DNA of 62,906 nucleotides from Clostridia bacterium (GCA_017631795.1 JAGBSO010000034.1:1-62906); one strand, 5' to 3'. Positions 15,506 to 24,221 are shown, counted from the first letter of the stretch. Notes: generated from the sequence alone by a model not told the origin. Program-made: numbers and translations.

Positions 15506-17389
15506 ATGAATAATAAAATCTCAAGGAAGGTTATTTCCTGCATTCTTGCAGTGGTAATGCTCTTCGGCATTTCTGCAACAGCATTTGCCGCAGAAGACAG
15601 CGATTACGATTATCCTGTTATCGTTATCAACGGCATTGCTAACAACCCCTTATACTCAAACCCCGGCACAACAGGTGCCAGCCAGGTATTCCCTCCCTCA
15701 GACCTTACAATGACAGCAATGACTGCTCAGATGTTTGTTGACGGTATCGTTGCTCTTGCATCAGGTGAATACGAGGAAGTTATGAATTTCTTCGTAGGTG
15801 CTCAGGTTTACGGAATGCTTGAATCAATTCAGCTCAATCCCGACGGAACTTCAATGAGTGAAAACCTCGGTCCCATCATCTATGACCATTCTCTTTCATA
15901 CTACTACACAGATACAGAACGCTTCGATACAATCGCTGGTTCAATCGGTATCGGTATGTGTGACAGAATCGGTGCGGAAAACGTTTATGTCTACAACTAC
16001 GACTGGCGTCTTGATCCCATCGAAAGCGCACATGGTCTTCATGAATTCATCCAGACTGTAAAGGCTAACTCACGCAGAGAAAAAGTTTCACTCATCTCTG
16101 AAGGTTACGGTTCATCAGTTGCAACTGCTTACCTTGCAGAACATTATGAAGATGCAACAGCTGATGTTGATAACTTTGTAACAGTTAACTCTGCTGCTAT
16201 GGGTACATCACTTATCGGTGACATCTTCACAGGCAGACTTATCCGTCAGTACAATGAACTTCAGAATGCATCAAGCGCATTCATCCGTTACGTAAATGAC
16301 TTCTCAGACAACCCCGTAACATGGTTCGCAGCATGGCTTACACAGTACATTCTTAACAAGAACTGGGAAATTCAGGATTTCGTTGCACAGAACATCACAA
16401 TGATGGGTCATGTTACAGATCCTCTCTACGATAAGTATCTCAGAGATATGCTTAAGAATTTCACAGGTCTCTGGGCAATGGTTCCTGTTGAATACTACGA
16501 AGAAGCAATAGACTTCATGTTCATGAGCGATGAATCAACATCAGGCGACTTCAACAGTGACTTCCAGGAAAGAATCCAGGCTTACAAGAACATTCAGTAC
16601 AGCGCTGCTGAAATCCTTAATAAGGCTAAGTCAGAAGGTATCAATGTAAACGTTGTTTCATGTTGGGATCTCCAGCTTGTTCCCATCGGTGACAACAAGG
16701 CATCAGATGAAGAACTCTTCGGTCTTTCAGCACAGAGTGACGGACTCATCGATACATACTTCTCAAGCTTCGGTTGCTACACAATTCCTCTTAACGATGT
16801 AGGTGCTGCAGCACAGAACAAGGATCAGAGAAACACAGAAGGTGAATGTGAAAACCATAACCACCTTAACGCTGTTTATGATACACTCAATCCCGAAGGA
16901 AGCCTTGGCGCTATCTGTCATTACCTTGACGCTTCAACATGTGCTCTTCCTGATAACACATGGTTCATCAGAGACATGAAGTTCGGTACATTTGATACAA
17001 GAAGCAACTCAATGGATTTCCTCTTTGACCTTGTAACTGCAGACAAGACTCTCACTGTTTACTCAGGCAACGGTCGTTACAAGCAGTTCATGTCATGCAA
17101 CAGATATGTAGACCCCGTATACATCAAAGACCTTGGTTGGAATGAAGTGCCCGGCACATACCTTCTCGGTGACGTTAACCTTGACGGTAAAGTAAATGCA
17201 GCAGACGCAAGACTTGCTCTTCGTATCTCTGCAAGACTTGAAAGATATCCCGATGCCGGTGAAGTTGCATTCGTAAATAACGATGTAAACGGCGACGGCG
17301 TACTCACATCTGCAGATGCTCGTATCATCCTCAGAGTTTCAGCAGGTCTCGCATCATTTGATGATTACAAAAACACAAGTGATCTGTAA
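15506..17389 (+). CDS. secreted lipase-fold protein with C-terminal dockerin; nucleophile Ser replaced
   Basis: 627 residues. Signal peptide 1-29 (cleavage near AFA-AED). An alpha/beta-hydrolase domain of the LCAT/lipase type follows: YPVIVINGI strand, VYVYNYDWRLDP (about 160-171), then EKVSLISEGYGSSVATAYL (about 192-210). The nucleophile elbow, normally GHSMGG, reads SEGYGS with Gly200 in place of the serine; the paralogue at 21704 has Ser227 at the aligned position. It may therefore be a non-catalytic binder, unless another Ser acts. The C-terminus (about 550-620) is a type I dockerin with two calcium-binding repeats, DVNLDGKVNAADARLALR and DVNGDGVLTSADARIILR. AAGGAGG precedes the ATG. Confidence 0.8.
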   Translation: MNNKISRKVISCILAVVMLFGISATAFAAEDSDYDYPVIVINGIANNPLYSNPGTTGASQVFPPSDLTMTAMTAQMFVDGIVALASGEYEEVMNFFVGAQVYGMLESIQLNPDGTSMSENLGPIIYDHSLSYYYTDTERFDTIAGSIGIGMCDRIGAENVYVYNYDWRLDPIESAHGLHEFIQTVKANSRREKVSLISEGYGSSVATAYLAEHYEDATADVDNFVTVNSAAMGTSLIGDIFTGRLIRQYNELQNASSAFIRYVNDFSDNPVTWFAAWLTQYILNKNWEIQDFVAQNITMMGHVTDPLYDKYLRDMLKNFTGLWAMVPVEYYEEAIDFMFMSDESTSGDFNSDFQERIQAYKNIQYSAAEILNKAKSEGINVNVVSCWDLQLVPIGDNKASDEELFGLSAQSDGLIDTYFSSFGCYTIPLNDVGAAAQNKDQRNTEGECENHNHLNAVYDTLNPEGSLGAICHYLDASTCALPDNTWFIRDMKFGTFDTRSNSMDFLFDLVTADKTLTVYSGNGRYKQFMSCNRYVDPVYIKDLGWNEVPGTYLLGDVNLDGKVNAADARLALRISARLERYPDAGEVAFVNNDVNGDGVLTSADARIILRVSAGLASFDDYKNTSDL

Positions 17390-17404
17390 ATAATAAATAA
17401 GCAT

Positions 17405-17435
17405 AACCACTACAGAAATGTAGTGGTTATTTTTT
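17405..17435 (+). terminator. intrinsic terminator of the dockerin lipase-like gene
   Basis: Perfect stem AACCACTACA / TGTAGTGGTT around GAAA (17405-17428), then seven T. Confidence 0.9.
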
Positions 17436-17503
17436 TGCCCTGTAACACTCATCTCCATGAATGCATAATATGCAGTGTAAACACAAGGAAAGGAGGTAAG
17501 ACA

Positions 17504-17659
17504 ATGAACTTTCTCTGCAATAACAATTCATGGATTATCATTCTCATAATCATCATCCTCTTCTGCAACAATGACAGTTTCTTCGGCAACTCATGCGGTA
17601 ATAACTCATGCAGAAACAACTCATGCGGTTGCAACGACGGCTGTGGCTGCTGCGGTTAA
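17504..17659 (+). CDS. tiny membrane protein with Asn/Cys-rich tail
   Basis: 51 residues: MNFLCNNNS, a strongly hydrophobic helix (WIIILIIIILFC, about 10-21), then a tail of NSCGNN-like repeats ending GCNDGCGCCG, with nine cysteines in all. A very strong AAAGGAGG ribosome binding site (about 17488-17495) precedes ATG 17504, and a terminator follows, so it is a real monocistronic gene. It recalls the small YjcZ-like sporulation proteins (one helix plus Gly/Asn/Cys tail) but I cannot assign it. The Cys-rich tail could bind metal or crosslink in a spore coat. Confidence 0.65.
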   Translation: MNFLCNNNSWIIILIIIILFCNNDSFFGNSCGNNSCRNNSCGCNDGCGCCG

Positions 17660-17690
17660 CAGCGTATAAAATAATATAGGAATAAAACAA

Positions 17691-17724
17691 GTCCGTTGTG
17701 AAGCCTCACAGCGGACGATTTTTA
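17691..17724 (+). terminator. intrinsic terminator of the Asn/Cys-rich small gene
   Basis: Stem GTCCGTTGTGA / TCACAGCGGAC (17691-17715) with a central mismatch, followed by ATTTTTA. Repeat copy 3 begins at once after it. Confidence 0.75.
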
Positions 17725-17893
17725 TAAACAATAACTTATCGCTACGCTCAAATGGAAAGTTGAGAATGGAAAATGGAAAGTTTCGGAAGTGCTTCGCACT
17801 TGATTCCGCTTCGCTCTATTCATTTTCAACTTTCAATTTTCAATTTTCCACTACAATAATTTAGTGGCGTAAAGCCACATAAATTATTGTTTA
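17725..17893. repeat. MITE-like intergenic repeat, copy 3 (169 bp, fullest copy)
   Basis: Termini TAAACAATAACTTATC (17725-17740) and CATAAATTATTGTTTA (17878-17893) are inverted repeats. The interior contains long stretches related to GAAAGTTGAAAATGAATAGAGCG in both orientations, and internal palindromes AAGTGCTTCGCACTT and TGGCGTAAAGCCA. Copy 2 is a shorter relative in the opposite orientation. It fills the gap between two convergent terminators. Confidence 0.8.
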
Positions 17894-17902
17894 CCTTACA
17901 TC

Positions 17903-17930
17903 AAAAAACGGAGTCGGTTGCCCGACTCCG
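17903..17930 (-). terminator. intrinsic terminator of PrsA-like gene 1
   Basis: Perfect 9-bp stem CGGAGTCGG / CCGACTCCG (17909-17930) with a T-run on the minus strand (17903-17908). Confidence 0.9.
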
Positions 17931-17947
17931 TAAATTTTAAGTTTTTA

Positions 17948-19738
17948 TCAATAACCTAAATTTCTGTTGATTGTCTTGATTGAAGCCTTCTTTACCCAGC
18001 CTTCAATCATTGACTTTCTTACGATTGCATCTTCACCAAACTGCTTTTCAAATTCAGTCTGTTCTTCTTCCCAATCTGCAGAGATGAGAGTATCAAGAAT
18101 TGTATCGTACCATACAGGATTTTCATTCTGGTTTACAAAATACATTACATGGTAACCGTATTCTGTTTCGATGATACCTGTTGAACCGGGAACTCTTTCA
18201 GTACCTGCGAATTCGCCTTCTGCAAATACCCAGTCTTCAAAGTTAGCAACGTACTGACCGTTGTTTTCCATGTTTTCGATAAGACCGCCTGCAGATGCTG
18301 AACCTGTGTCATCAGTAAGCTTGCTTGCAAGTTCACCGAAGTATTCTTCATCAGCCTTACCGCTGTTGTTTTCTTCGATATACTTATTGTAATCTGCAAG
18401 GATTGATTCAGCTTCGCTCTTGCATTCTGCCTTTGCTGTATCAGCAACAGCTGTATCTTCACCTGTTACGTCTTCACCGCTTACGGCTTCTGCTGTAGTT
18501 GTTTCAGGGAACTGAACAAGGATATGACGAACTGATGCGGGAGTTGTTTCATCCTGATAAGGAATGCCTGTTGAATAGAAGATGTAAACTGATTTTGCAT
18601 CATCGCTTACGTAATAGTTCATATCACCGGGCTGTCTGATGTAGTTGCCGTTTGCATCTGTTTCATAAAGCCAGTCAGCAGCTTTTCCACTTACATTAGC
18701 CTTGATTGTTTCCTTGTCAATCTTCTGCATAAGAGTTGAAATATCCTGGCTGTATGTTTCATAATCTTCGCTGTCTTTGTCTACACGGTCAAGAACAGCC
18801 TGTTTGAAAGTATCCTCATTGTAGTTCTTTGTGGATTTAACTTTCTCGATGAATGCTGCAGCTTCTTTTTCTTCTGCATAAGTTGTTGTTGTTACAACTG
18901 ATGATTCATCTTCACCAAGTGAGCTTGTTGTTTCAGCTTCGCTCTCGATGTCGATTGTGTACCATCTGAATGATACAACGTCATAAGCTGACTTATCTTT
19001 GCTGTATTCAGCATTGACATCGTCTTTTGAGTAATTAGTCTTGAGTTCATCCTGTCTTGCTTCCTGATAGAGAGCAACGATCTGCTGTTCAACAAGAACC
19101 TGTCTGTAAAGCTTTTCTGTTACGCCTTTACCGTAATAAAGAGTGAGGAAGCTTGAAACTGAATAGTTGCCACGGCTTGATGAAAGACTTTCAATTGCTG
19201 TATCAATTTCTTTCTGTGCTTCTTCAGTCATTTCAATGCCTGCTTCAACAGCAGCGTTGTAATATCTCTTTACCTTAGCCATGTATTCGATAGACTGAGT
19301 AAGGAACTGTTCATCCCATGAAATCTCGTTGCCGTCAGCATCCTTAGTTGTCTGATCAGCGGGTGAAAGGCTTATATCATAACCTGTAAGCATCTTACCT
19401 GTGCCTTCACCGTAATTTGACTCATATGTAGATGCTGTCTGATATACATTGTTGAACATCTGCATGTAGTAAACTGAGAGTTCGCTCATGGAATATGCTT
19501 TGCCGTCGATTTCAACAGCCTTGAGGACTCTCTGAGGTACACCAAAGAAACTGAGAGAACCTGCAAGGATTGCCACAACAACAACTGCTGCGATAAGACC
19601 TTTTACAACTTTGCCTAAAAATGACTTTGCACCGTTGTGAGCATTTGATTTTTTTGCATTCTGTTTAGCCTGTTTGGCTATTCTTTCTTTTCTTTCCTGA
19701 CGATACGCGTCAAGAGATTCTTTTTCATTCTTGTCCAT
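17948..19738 (-). CDS. membrane-anchored PrsA/SurA-like foldase with PpiC parvulin domain
   Basis: 596 residues. A basic cytoplasmic N-terminus (about 1-45) is followed by one membrane helix (about 46-70, GLIAAVVVVAILAGSLSFFG), then a long extracytoplasmic part. An N-terminal SurA-like helical chaperone region (about 75-250) precedes a parvulin-type rotamase region: ASVRHILVQF with the conserved His, and later GGLIENM...TGIIETEYGYHVMYFV. There is no lipobox Cys, unlike classical PrsA. Role: folding of exported proteins outside the membrane. ATG 19738 is chosen over a GTG at 19750, which overlaps the AAAGGTG site. Flanked by a second foldase and two secreted lipase-like proteins, which are plausible clients. 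Confidence 0.75.
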   Translation of the reverse strand: MDKNEKESLDAYRQERKERIAKQAKQNAKKSNAHNGAKSFLGKVVKGLIAAVVVVAILAGSLSFFGVPQRVLKAVEIDGKAYSMSELSVYYMQMFNNVYQTASTYESNYGEGTGKMLTGYDISLSPADQTTKDADGNEISWDEQFLTQSIEYMAKVKRYYNAAVEAGIEMTEEAQKEIDTAIESLSSSRGNYSVSSFLTLYYGKGVTEKLYRQVLVEQQIVALYQEARQDELKTNYSKDDVNAEYSKDKSAYDVVSFRWYTIDIESEAETTSSLGEDESSVVTTTTYAEEKEAAAFIEKVKSTKNYNEDTFKQAVLDRVDKDSEDYETYSQDISTLMQKIDKETIKANVSGKAADWLYETDANGNYIRQPGDMNYYVSDDAKSVYIFYSTGIPYQDETTPASVRHILVQFPETTTAEAVSGEDVTGEDTAVADTAKAECKSEAESILADYNKYIEENNSGKADEEYFGELASKLTDDTGSASAGGLIENMENNGQYVANFEDWVFAEGEFAGTERVPGSTGIIETEYGYHVMYFVNQNENPVWYDTILDTLISADWEEEQTEFEKQFGEDAIVRKSMIEGWVKKASIKTINRNLGY

Positions 19739-19775
19739 AAAAATAAACACCTTTCAACAAGTTTGATTATCTTTT

Positions 19776-19804
19776 ATTTTACTATATTTTAATAAAATAT
19801 ACAA
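19776..19804 (-). promoter_or_regulatory. promoter for PrsA-like gene 1
   Basis: TTGTAT (19799-19804, minus strand), 17-nt spacer, TAAAAT (19776-19781). Confidence 0.5.
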
Positions 19805-19830
19805 GTCTTTTCGCCAATATTGTAAAAAAA

Positions 19831-21513
19831 TCAATATCCGTACTGGGTTGCAGCCAGGTTTGCAACATACTCTACAACTTCAGCGATAACGTCATCATTG
19901 ATAACAGCCTTGGATTTGCCTCTTTCGATTGCATCTTCTTCAAAAGCTCTTGCTTCATTTGTGATCAATGAATTGAGGATTGTATCAAACCATACTGCAT
20001 TTTCAGCTTTCTTTTCAAAGAAAAGAATGTAATAACAACCGTCACCTTCAACAAGTGCATAGTCGCCTGTTTTTCTTTCTGCAGCAAAAGCCCATGATTC
20101 AACAGAATCATCTTCTGCGCCGTCATTTTTCAGTGCTTCAAATCTGTCACCGTATACGAGTTCATCATCACCGTTATTGTATTCAACAACAAGATCTGTG
20201 AAACTTTCAACTGACTTGTCTGTTTCTTCAAATTTCTTAAGAATTGTTTCAGCCGCAGCTTTTGCTTCGATCTTAAGCTCTTTTTCAGTCTTTATAGAAG
20301 CATCTGTGCTTACATCAACCTGAATATAAAGAACATCAACGGGGATTGTTTCATCTCTGTGAGGAGCATTGTTGACATAGAAAACATAAATCTTGCTGTC
20401 ATCTGCAGTTGTTGTCACAGCACCTGTTCCGTTTGTGTATGTGCCGTCTTCGTTTTCTGCAAACATCCATTCAATAGCTTCTGTTACGAATTTTCCGCTT
20501 TCAAGATCTGATTTACTGTGACCTTTAAGCTTGTTGGGGATTGCTTCTGAATCACCTGTAACACTCTTGATTGCTTCTTCAAATGTCTTGCCGCCGTTTA
20601 CCTGAGCAACAATTGCATCAGCATCAGCCTGAGCTGTTTCTTCTGAAGCATCAAAATACCAGTATGAAACATCTGTCAGATCATATGCAAACTTATCATC
20701 TGCATATTCTGCCTCGATTTTTTCTGCGCCCTTGTCGCCTTTATACTGTTCTTCGATTGCGAGCATCTTTTCTTCATAATATTTCTGAGCAATTATACTC
20801 TTTTCAACAATCACTTTGAACATATCAAGAGTAAAGCCTTTGCAGAAAGCCTCATCAAGATATTCATCAGCCGTCATACTTGCAGACTCTGCTGTCAATG
20901 TGATGTTTGACAACTGTTCATCAATCTGAGCCTGAATCTCATCTGTAACAGTGTATCCGTTTGCAAGAGCATCCGCATACAGTGTGTTTGTAAGAATAAG
21001 CTGATCAACTGTAAGATCCTTAAGCTCTTCTTCTGCATAGCCGTAATATGAATTATAGCTGTAATAATACATATAAGCCTGATAGAACTCAGCTGCAGAG
21101 CTGTCAATTTCATCGACAGTAAGAGCTGTCTGTTCAAGATCAATTTTTGCGGGTATTGACTTGACAAATGCAACTACCATCAAAACAACAACAAGTGCAA
21201 TTATTGTGCCAAGCAACCCGATTACAATTTTCAAACCTGTTCTTTTTTTCTTTTTCTTTACAGGCTCAGTAACTTCTGCAGTTTCAGCAATGGTTTCTTC
21301 AGCATCAGATACGTCTTCAGCATCAGTTACATCTTCAGCTTCGATTTCTGCATCTGCAGTTTCAACAGTTTCTGCTGTTTCAACAGTTTCTGCTGTTTCA
21401 ACAGTTTCTGCTGTTTCTACAACTGCTTCAGCTTCATTTTCCTGAATTTCTGTGTTTTCAGCAACCTCATCTTCAGAATCAAGAGGCTTTGAATTTACAT
21501 TATTTTCATCCAT
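19831..21513 (-). CDS. membrane-anchored PrsA/SurA-like protein lacking parvulin signature
   Basis: 560 residues, same architecture as the neighbour at 17948. The cytoplasmic N-terminus is long and very acidic (about 1-85), containing VETAET repeats and then KKKKKR. A membrane helix (about 93-115) and a helical chaperone-like domain follow. The C-terminal part aligns by eye with the neighbour (NAPHRDETIPVDVLYIQVDV versus GIPYQDETTPASVRHILVQF; NAVWFDTILNSLI versus NPVWYDTILDTLI), but the RHIL motif with the parvulin His is lost. It is probably a chaperone without isomerase activity. A GGAAGG site precedes ATG 21513, and the gene has its own promoter. Confidence 0.7.
   Translation of the reverse strand: MDENNVNSKPLDSEDEVAENTEIQENEAEAVVETAETVETAETVETAETVETADAEIEAEDVTDAEDVSDAEETIAETAEVTEPVKKKKKRTGLKIVIGLLGTIIALVVVLMVVAFVKSIPAKIDLEQTALTVDEIDSSAAEFYQAYMYYYSYNSYYGYAEEELKDLTVDQLILTNTLYADALANGYTVTDEIQAQIDEQLSNITLTAESASMTADEYLDEAFCKGFTLDMFKVIVEKSIIAQKYYEEKMLAIEEQYKGDKGAEKIEAEYADDKFAYDLTDVSYWYFDASEETAQADADAIVAQVNGGKTFEEAIKSVTGDSEAIPNKLKGHSKSDLESGKFVTEAIEWMFAENEDGTYTNGTGAVTTTADDSKIYVFYVNNAPHRDETIPVDVLYIQVDVSTDASIKTEKELKIEAKAAAETILKKFEETDKSVESFTDLVVEYNNGDDELVYGDRFEALKNDGAEDDSVESWAFAAERKTGDYALVEGDGCYYILFFEKKAENAVWFDTILNSLITNEARAFEEDAIERGKSKAVINDDVIAEVVEYVANLAATQYGY
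21361..21414. repeat. in-frame 18-bp tandem repeat inside the foldase gene
   Basis: Three perfect copies of TTCAACAGTTTCTGCTGT encode the acidic VETAET units of the cytoplasmic tail. Such perfect repeats suggest recent slippage and length variation between strains. Confidence 0.85.
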
Positions 21514-21559
21514 CAGATAGCACCTTCCGTTTAAGTATTATACTTATCCATAATATAGT

Positions 21560-21588
21560 ATTGTACCACAAAACTATATATGTTACAA
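21560..21588 (-). promoter_or_regulatory. promoter for PrsA-like gene 2
   Basis: TTGTAA (21583-21588, minus strand), 17-nt spacer, TACAAT (21560-21565). Confidence 0.6.
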
Positions 21589-21655
21589 GTATTTTTACTT
21601 ATTTTGTCAATATTTTGCCTGTATACATTATATAAAAAAATACTTGAAACTTCCT

Positions 21656-21682
21656 TTAAAAAATGCCACCCTTTCGGGTGGC
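21656..21682 (-). terminator. intrinsic terminator of lipase-like gene 2
   Basis: Stem TGCCACCC / GGGTGGCA (21664-21682), with a T-run on the minus strand (21656-21662). Confidence 0.85.
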
Positions 21683-21703
21683 ATAATTATCTGATATGAA
21701 AGA

Positions 21704-23524
21704 TTATGCTTCGGGAGCGAGAATCTTATTGAGAAGCTGTGTGAAGAAATCGGGTTCAGCTTCCTTTGAAGTGAGACCTGTGCAAGCAAGAGCATCATTG
21801 AGTTCTTTTGTGATAGCTGCTGCTTCATCTGCTGAATTTTCGTTAAGAAGAGTTTCGTTGAGCATTGCTGCTGCCTTTTCGTAAACGGGCTTAACAGTAT
21901 CAATCTGATCCTGTGTGTAAAGTCCTTCTTCGTTAGCGATAACTGATTCAGCCTGATCCATGAGCCAGCCTTCTCTTGTAAGGTTTCTTGTTACACGACC
22001 ATAGTTGAACTGGGGGAATGCTGCAGATGAATCAACATCTGTGATGTTGCCGACAAGGATCTGACCAAGGAGTTTAAGGATAACGTCGTTTCTGCCAACT
22101 TCGTGATGCTGATTATCAAAGAACCATGTTGTTTCGGGGAATGCACAAGTTGAGATGTCAAGTTCGCCGTCGGGTGAAGGCATAACTGCGTTTTCATACT
22201 TAGCACCGGGAACAACGTAGCTTGCACCGAGAGATGCTGAGCTGATATTGATGATACCGTCTGAGTTAGTTGTTGCAGATGAACCTGCAATACCGAAGAA
22301 GTTGTATTCACCATCTGTGAACTGGAGACCGTATGCTGCAACTGAATATGTAACAACACCATAGTTGTCCTTAACATAGTTAAGGTTGTCGATAAGGTTC
22401 ATTCTTGCATTCTGGAACCAGTCTGTTTCCTTACGGAGAGCTGCATATTCCTCGCCTACAAGGTATCTGTCTGCAAGACCTTCGTATCTTTCCTTAGTAA
22501 CCATTGCCCAGAACTGAGGACAGTTAACGAACATTGTATCAAGGAGACCTTCAATAGCACCTGAAAGGATTGCATAAAGAGCGGGCTTGGGAATTATCTT
22601 GAGGAGAATCTTGATAAGGCCGCCCATGTAGGGTTCCATACCGTTTGCTTCAACGATGAGATCAATGTATTCATCGTAAAGGAATTCGTCTGCAAGGTTC
22701 CATTCTCTTGCAAAGAAGTCTGAGAAGAGATCTGTACCGTTAAGACATGCAACGATGTTGATGATCTTGTTGATATCTGAGAAATCACCGTTGTATTCTT
22801 CCTGAACGAGCTGAAGGTAAGATGTCATGATTGTACCGCCAAGGCTGATGGGAACAAGGTTAACCTTTTCGCAACCTGTCTGTTCTTTAACCATAGCGAT
22901 GAAATCTTTAAGTTCTCTTGCTGAATCGTGGGGATTAGCGATGAGCTGGAATGTTGAAAGATAGATGTAATCTTCAGCATTGTATGAAGGATCTGCTGCG
23001 CCGTACTTAGCATCCATAGCTTCTACAACAGGTTCCATGGGGAACATTCTGTAGAACCAGCCGTGATCATCTTCATCATACTGTGAAAGAGCATAAGGAT
23101 ATCTTGTAAGGATAAGATCTTCCTTAGCTGTACCGTCTTTGTTTGATGCCTGGATGTAGAAAAGATCTGAAATTACATCATGAACAGCATCCTGAAGACC
23201 GGGGTCAGCTGTCTGTGTGCCGATTGACTTAAGGAGAGGCCATGCAAGCTTTGTGATAACGGGACCTGCAATTGCATCTGTGTCAAGAAGAACAAGACCA
23301 CCACTTACTGTTGAGCCGTCTTCTTTAACATAAGTTGAATCTGACTGGCCGATACCGGGGAGAATGATTGTAGCAACTTTTTCATCACTGCCTGTTGCAG
23401 CTGTGATGAGCTGATTTGTGTAATCAACTGTAGCATCTTCTTCTGCGAATGCAACAACGCCTACAGCGCTGAATGTCATAAGCACAGCAAGTAAAATGCT
23501 GATAACTTTTTTGAATTTCTTCAT
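21704..23524 (-). CDS. secreted lipase-like alpha/beta hydrolase (Ser retained)
   Basis: 606 residues. Signal peptide about 1-28 (VVAFA-EED). The hydrolase domain starts ATIILPGIGQSDS (about 51-63); the nucleophile elbow is VNLVPISLGGTIMTSYL with Ser227. It aligns with the dockerin lipase-like protein at 15506 (SARELKDFIAMVKEQTGCEK versus SAHGLHEFIQTVKANSRREK), so the two are paralogues flanking the PrsA pair. The C-terminus is not a dockerin but about 70 residues of predicted helices (DQIDTVKPVYEKAAAMLNE...), perhaps a FIVAR-like wall-binding module. Start at 23524 is set by ATGGAGG 8 bases upstream; the longer frame includes the promoter. Probable extracellular acyl-ester hydrolase. Confidence 0.75.
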   Translation of the reverse strand: MKKFKKVISILLAVLMTFSAVGVVAFAEEDATVDYTNQLITAATGSDEKVATIILPGIGQSDSTYVKEDGSTVSGGLVLLDTDAIAGPVITKLAWPLLKSIGTQTADPGLQDAVHDVISDLFYIQASNKDGTAKEDLILTRYPYALSQYDEDDHGWFYRMFPMEPVVEAMDAKYGAADPSYNAEDYIYLSTFQLIANPHDSARELKDFIAMVKEQTGCEKVNLVPISLGGTIMTSYLQLVQEEYNGDFSDINKIINIVACLNGTDLFSDFFAREWNLADEFLYDEYIDLIVEANGMEPYMGGLIKILLKIIPKPALYAILSGAIEGLLDTMFVNCPQFWAMVTKERYEGLADRYLVGEEYAALRKETDWFQNARMNLIDNLNYVKDNYGVVTYSVAAYGLQFTDGEYNFFGIAGSSATTNSDGIINISSASLGASYVVPGAKYENAVMPSPDGELDISTCAFPETTWFFDNQHHEVGRNDVILKLLGQILVGNITDVDSSAAFPQFNYGRVTRNLTREGWLMDQAESVIANEEGLYTQDQIDTVKPVYEKAAAMLNETLLNENSADEAAAITKELNDALACTGLTSKEAEPDFFTQLLNKILAPEA

Positions 23525-23560
23525 TACGTATACCTCCATTAGTGGTTTTAATACGCAATA

Positions 23561-23589
23561 ACTATACCATAATGAACCATATTTTTCAA
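23561..23589 (-). promoter_or_regulatory. promoter for lipase-like gene 2
   Basis: TTGAAA (23584-23589, minus strand), 17-nt spacer, TATAGT (23561-23566). Confidence 0.65.
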
Positions 23590-23677
23590 GCAATTTTTAT
23601 ATATTTTCAATATTTATCTTTATTTTATATAATAAAATCACCAATAATCAACATCAATCGGTTTTTTGTTGAATTGA

Positions 23678-23788
23678 TAAACAATAATTTATCGGTATAT
23701 TTGCAGTGTTTATAATTAAACTTGTAGGGGCGTTGTCCTCAACGCCCCTACAAGATACCATTTAATTTGTTTGATAAATTATTGTTTA
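23678..23788. repeat. MITE-like intergenic repeat, copy 4 (111 bp)
   Basis: Perfect 16-bp terminal inverted repeats TAAACAATAATTTATC (23678-23693) and GATAAATTATTGTTTA (23773-23788). The interior holds a perfect 15-bp stem CTTGTAGGGGCGTTG / CAACGCCCCTACAAG (23721-23754) around TCCT, matching the general plan of copy 1 but with different stem sequence. It ends 8 bases from the T-run of the rplQ terminator. Confidence 0.85.
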
Positions 23789-23795
23789 TAAAACT

Positions 23796-23822
23796 AAAAA
23801 AGGTGCCCGTTTCCGGACACCT
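23796..23822 (-). terminator. intrinsic terminator of the ribosomal protein operon
   Basis: Stem AGGTGCCCG / CGGACACCT (23801-23822, one mismatch), with a T-run on the minus strand. It ends the long rpsJ-rplQ transcription unit. Confidence 0.85.
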
Positions 23823-23838
23823 GATTTATTAGTTGTTA

Positions 23839-24180
23839 TCAAACAAGCTCGATGATGCACATTTCTGCTGCATCGCCACGACGGGGGCCTGTTTTGATTA
23901 TACGGCAATAACCGCCTTTGACCTCATTGTACTTGGGAGCTATTTCGTCAAACAGCTTCTTAACTACATCTTCCTTTGTGACATAAGCCATAGCCTGTCT
24001 GTAGTTATGAAGATTGTTCACTTTTGCAAGAGTGATCATTTTTTCTGTCATTGAACGAACGTCTTTAGCTCTTGTAACGGTGGTCTCGATTTTGCCATTT
24101 TCCAAAAGGTAAGTTACCATTGCTCTGAGCATTGCTTTTCTTGAATCAGTAGCTCTGCCGAGTTTTCTGGTTCCGGGCAT
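23839..24180 (-). CDS. rplQ: 50S ribosomal protein L17
   Basis: 113 residues, usual bacterial core length. [21 protein letters not shown] is the diagnostic L17 start, which binds 23S rRNA near the exit tunnel. AAAGGAGAG precedes the ATG. Last gene of the alpha operon part, 41 bases behind rpoA. The usual downstream ecf transporter genes are absent. Confidence 0.97.
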   Translation of the reverse strand: MPGTRKLGRATDSRKAMLRAMVTYLLENGKIETTVTRAKDVRSMTEKMITLAKVNNLHNYRQAMAYVTKEDVVKKLFDEIAPKYNEVKGGYCRIIKTGPRRGDAAEMCIIELV

Positions 24181-24221
24181 TAATATCTCTCCTTTACCGT
24201 TAGTTTGGTATAAAATCTGAT

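Noticed and set aside
21361..21414. Short regular repeats, possible CRISPR
   Set aside because: The repeats are 18 bp, directly adjacent without spacers, and in frame inside a coding sequence.
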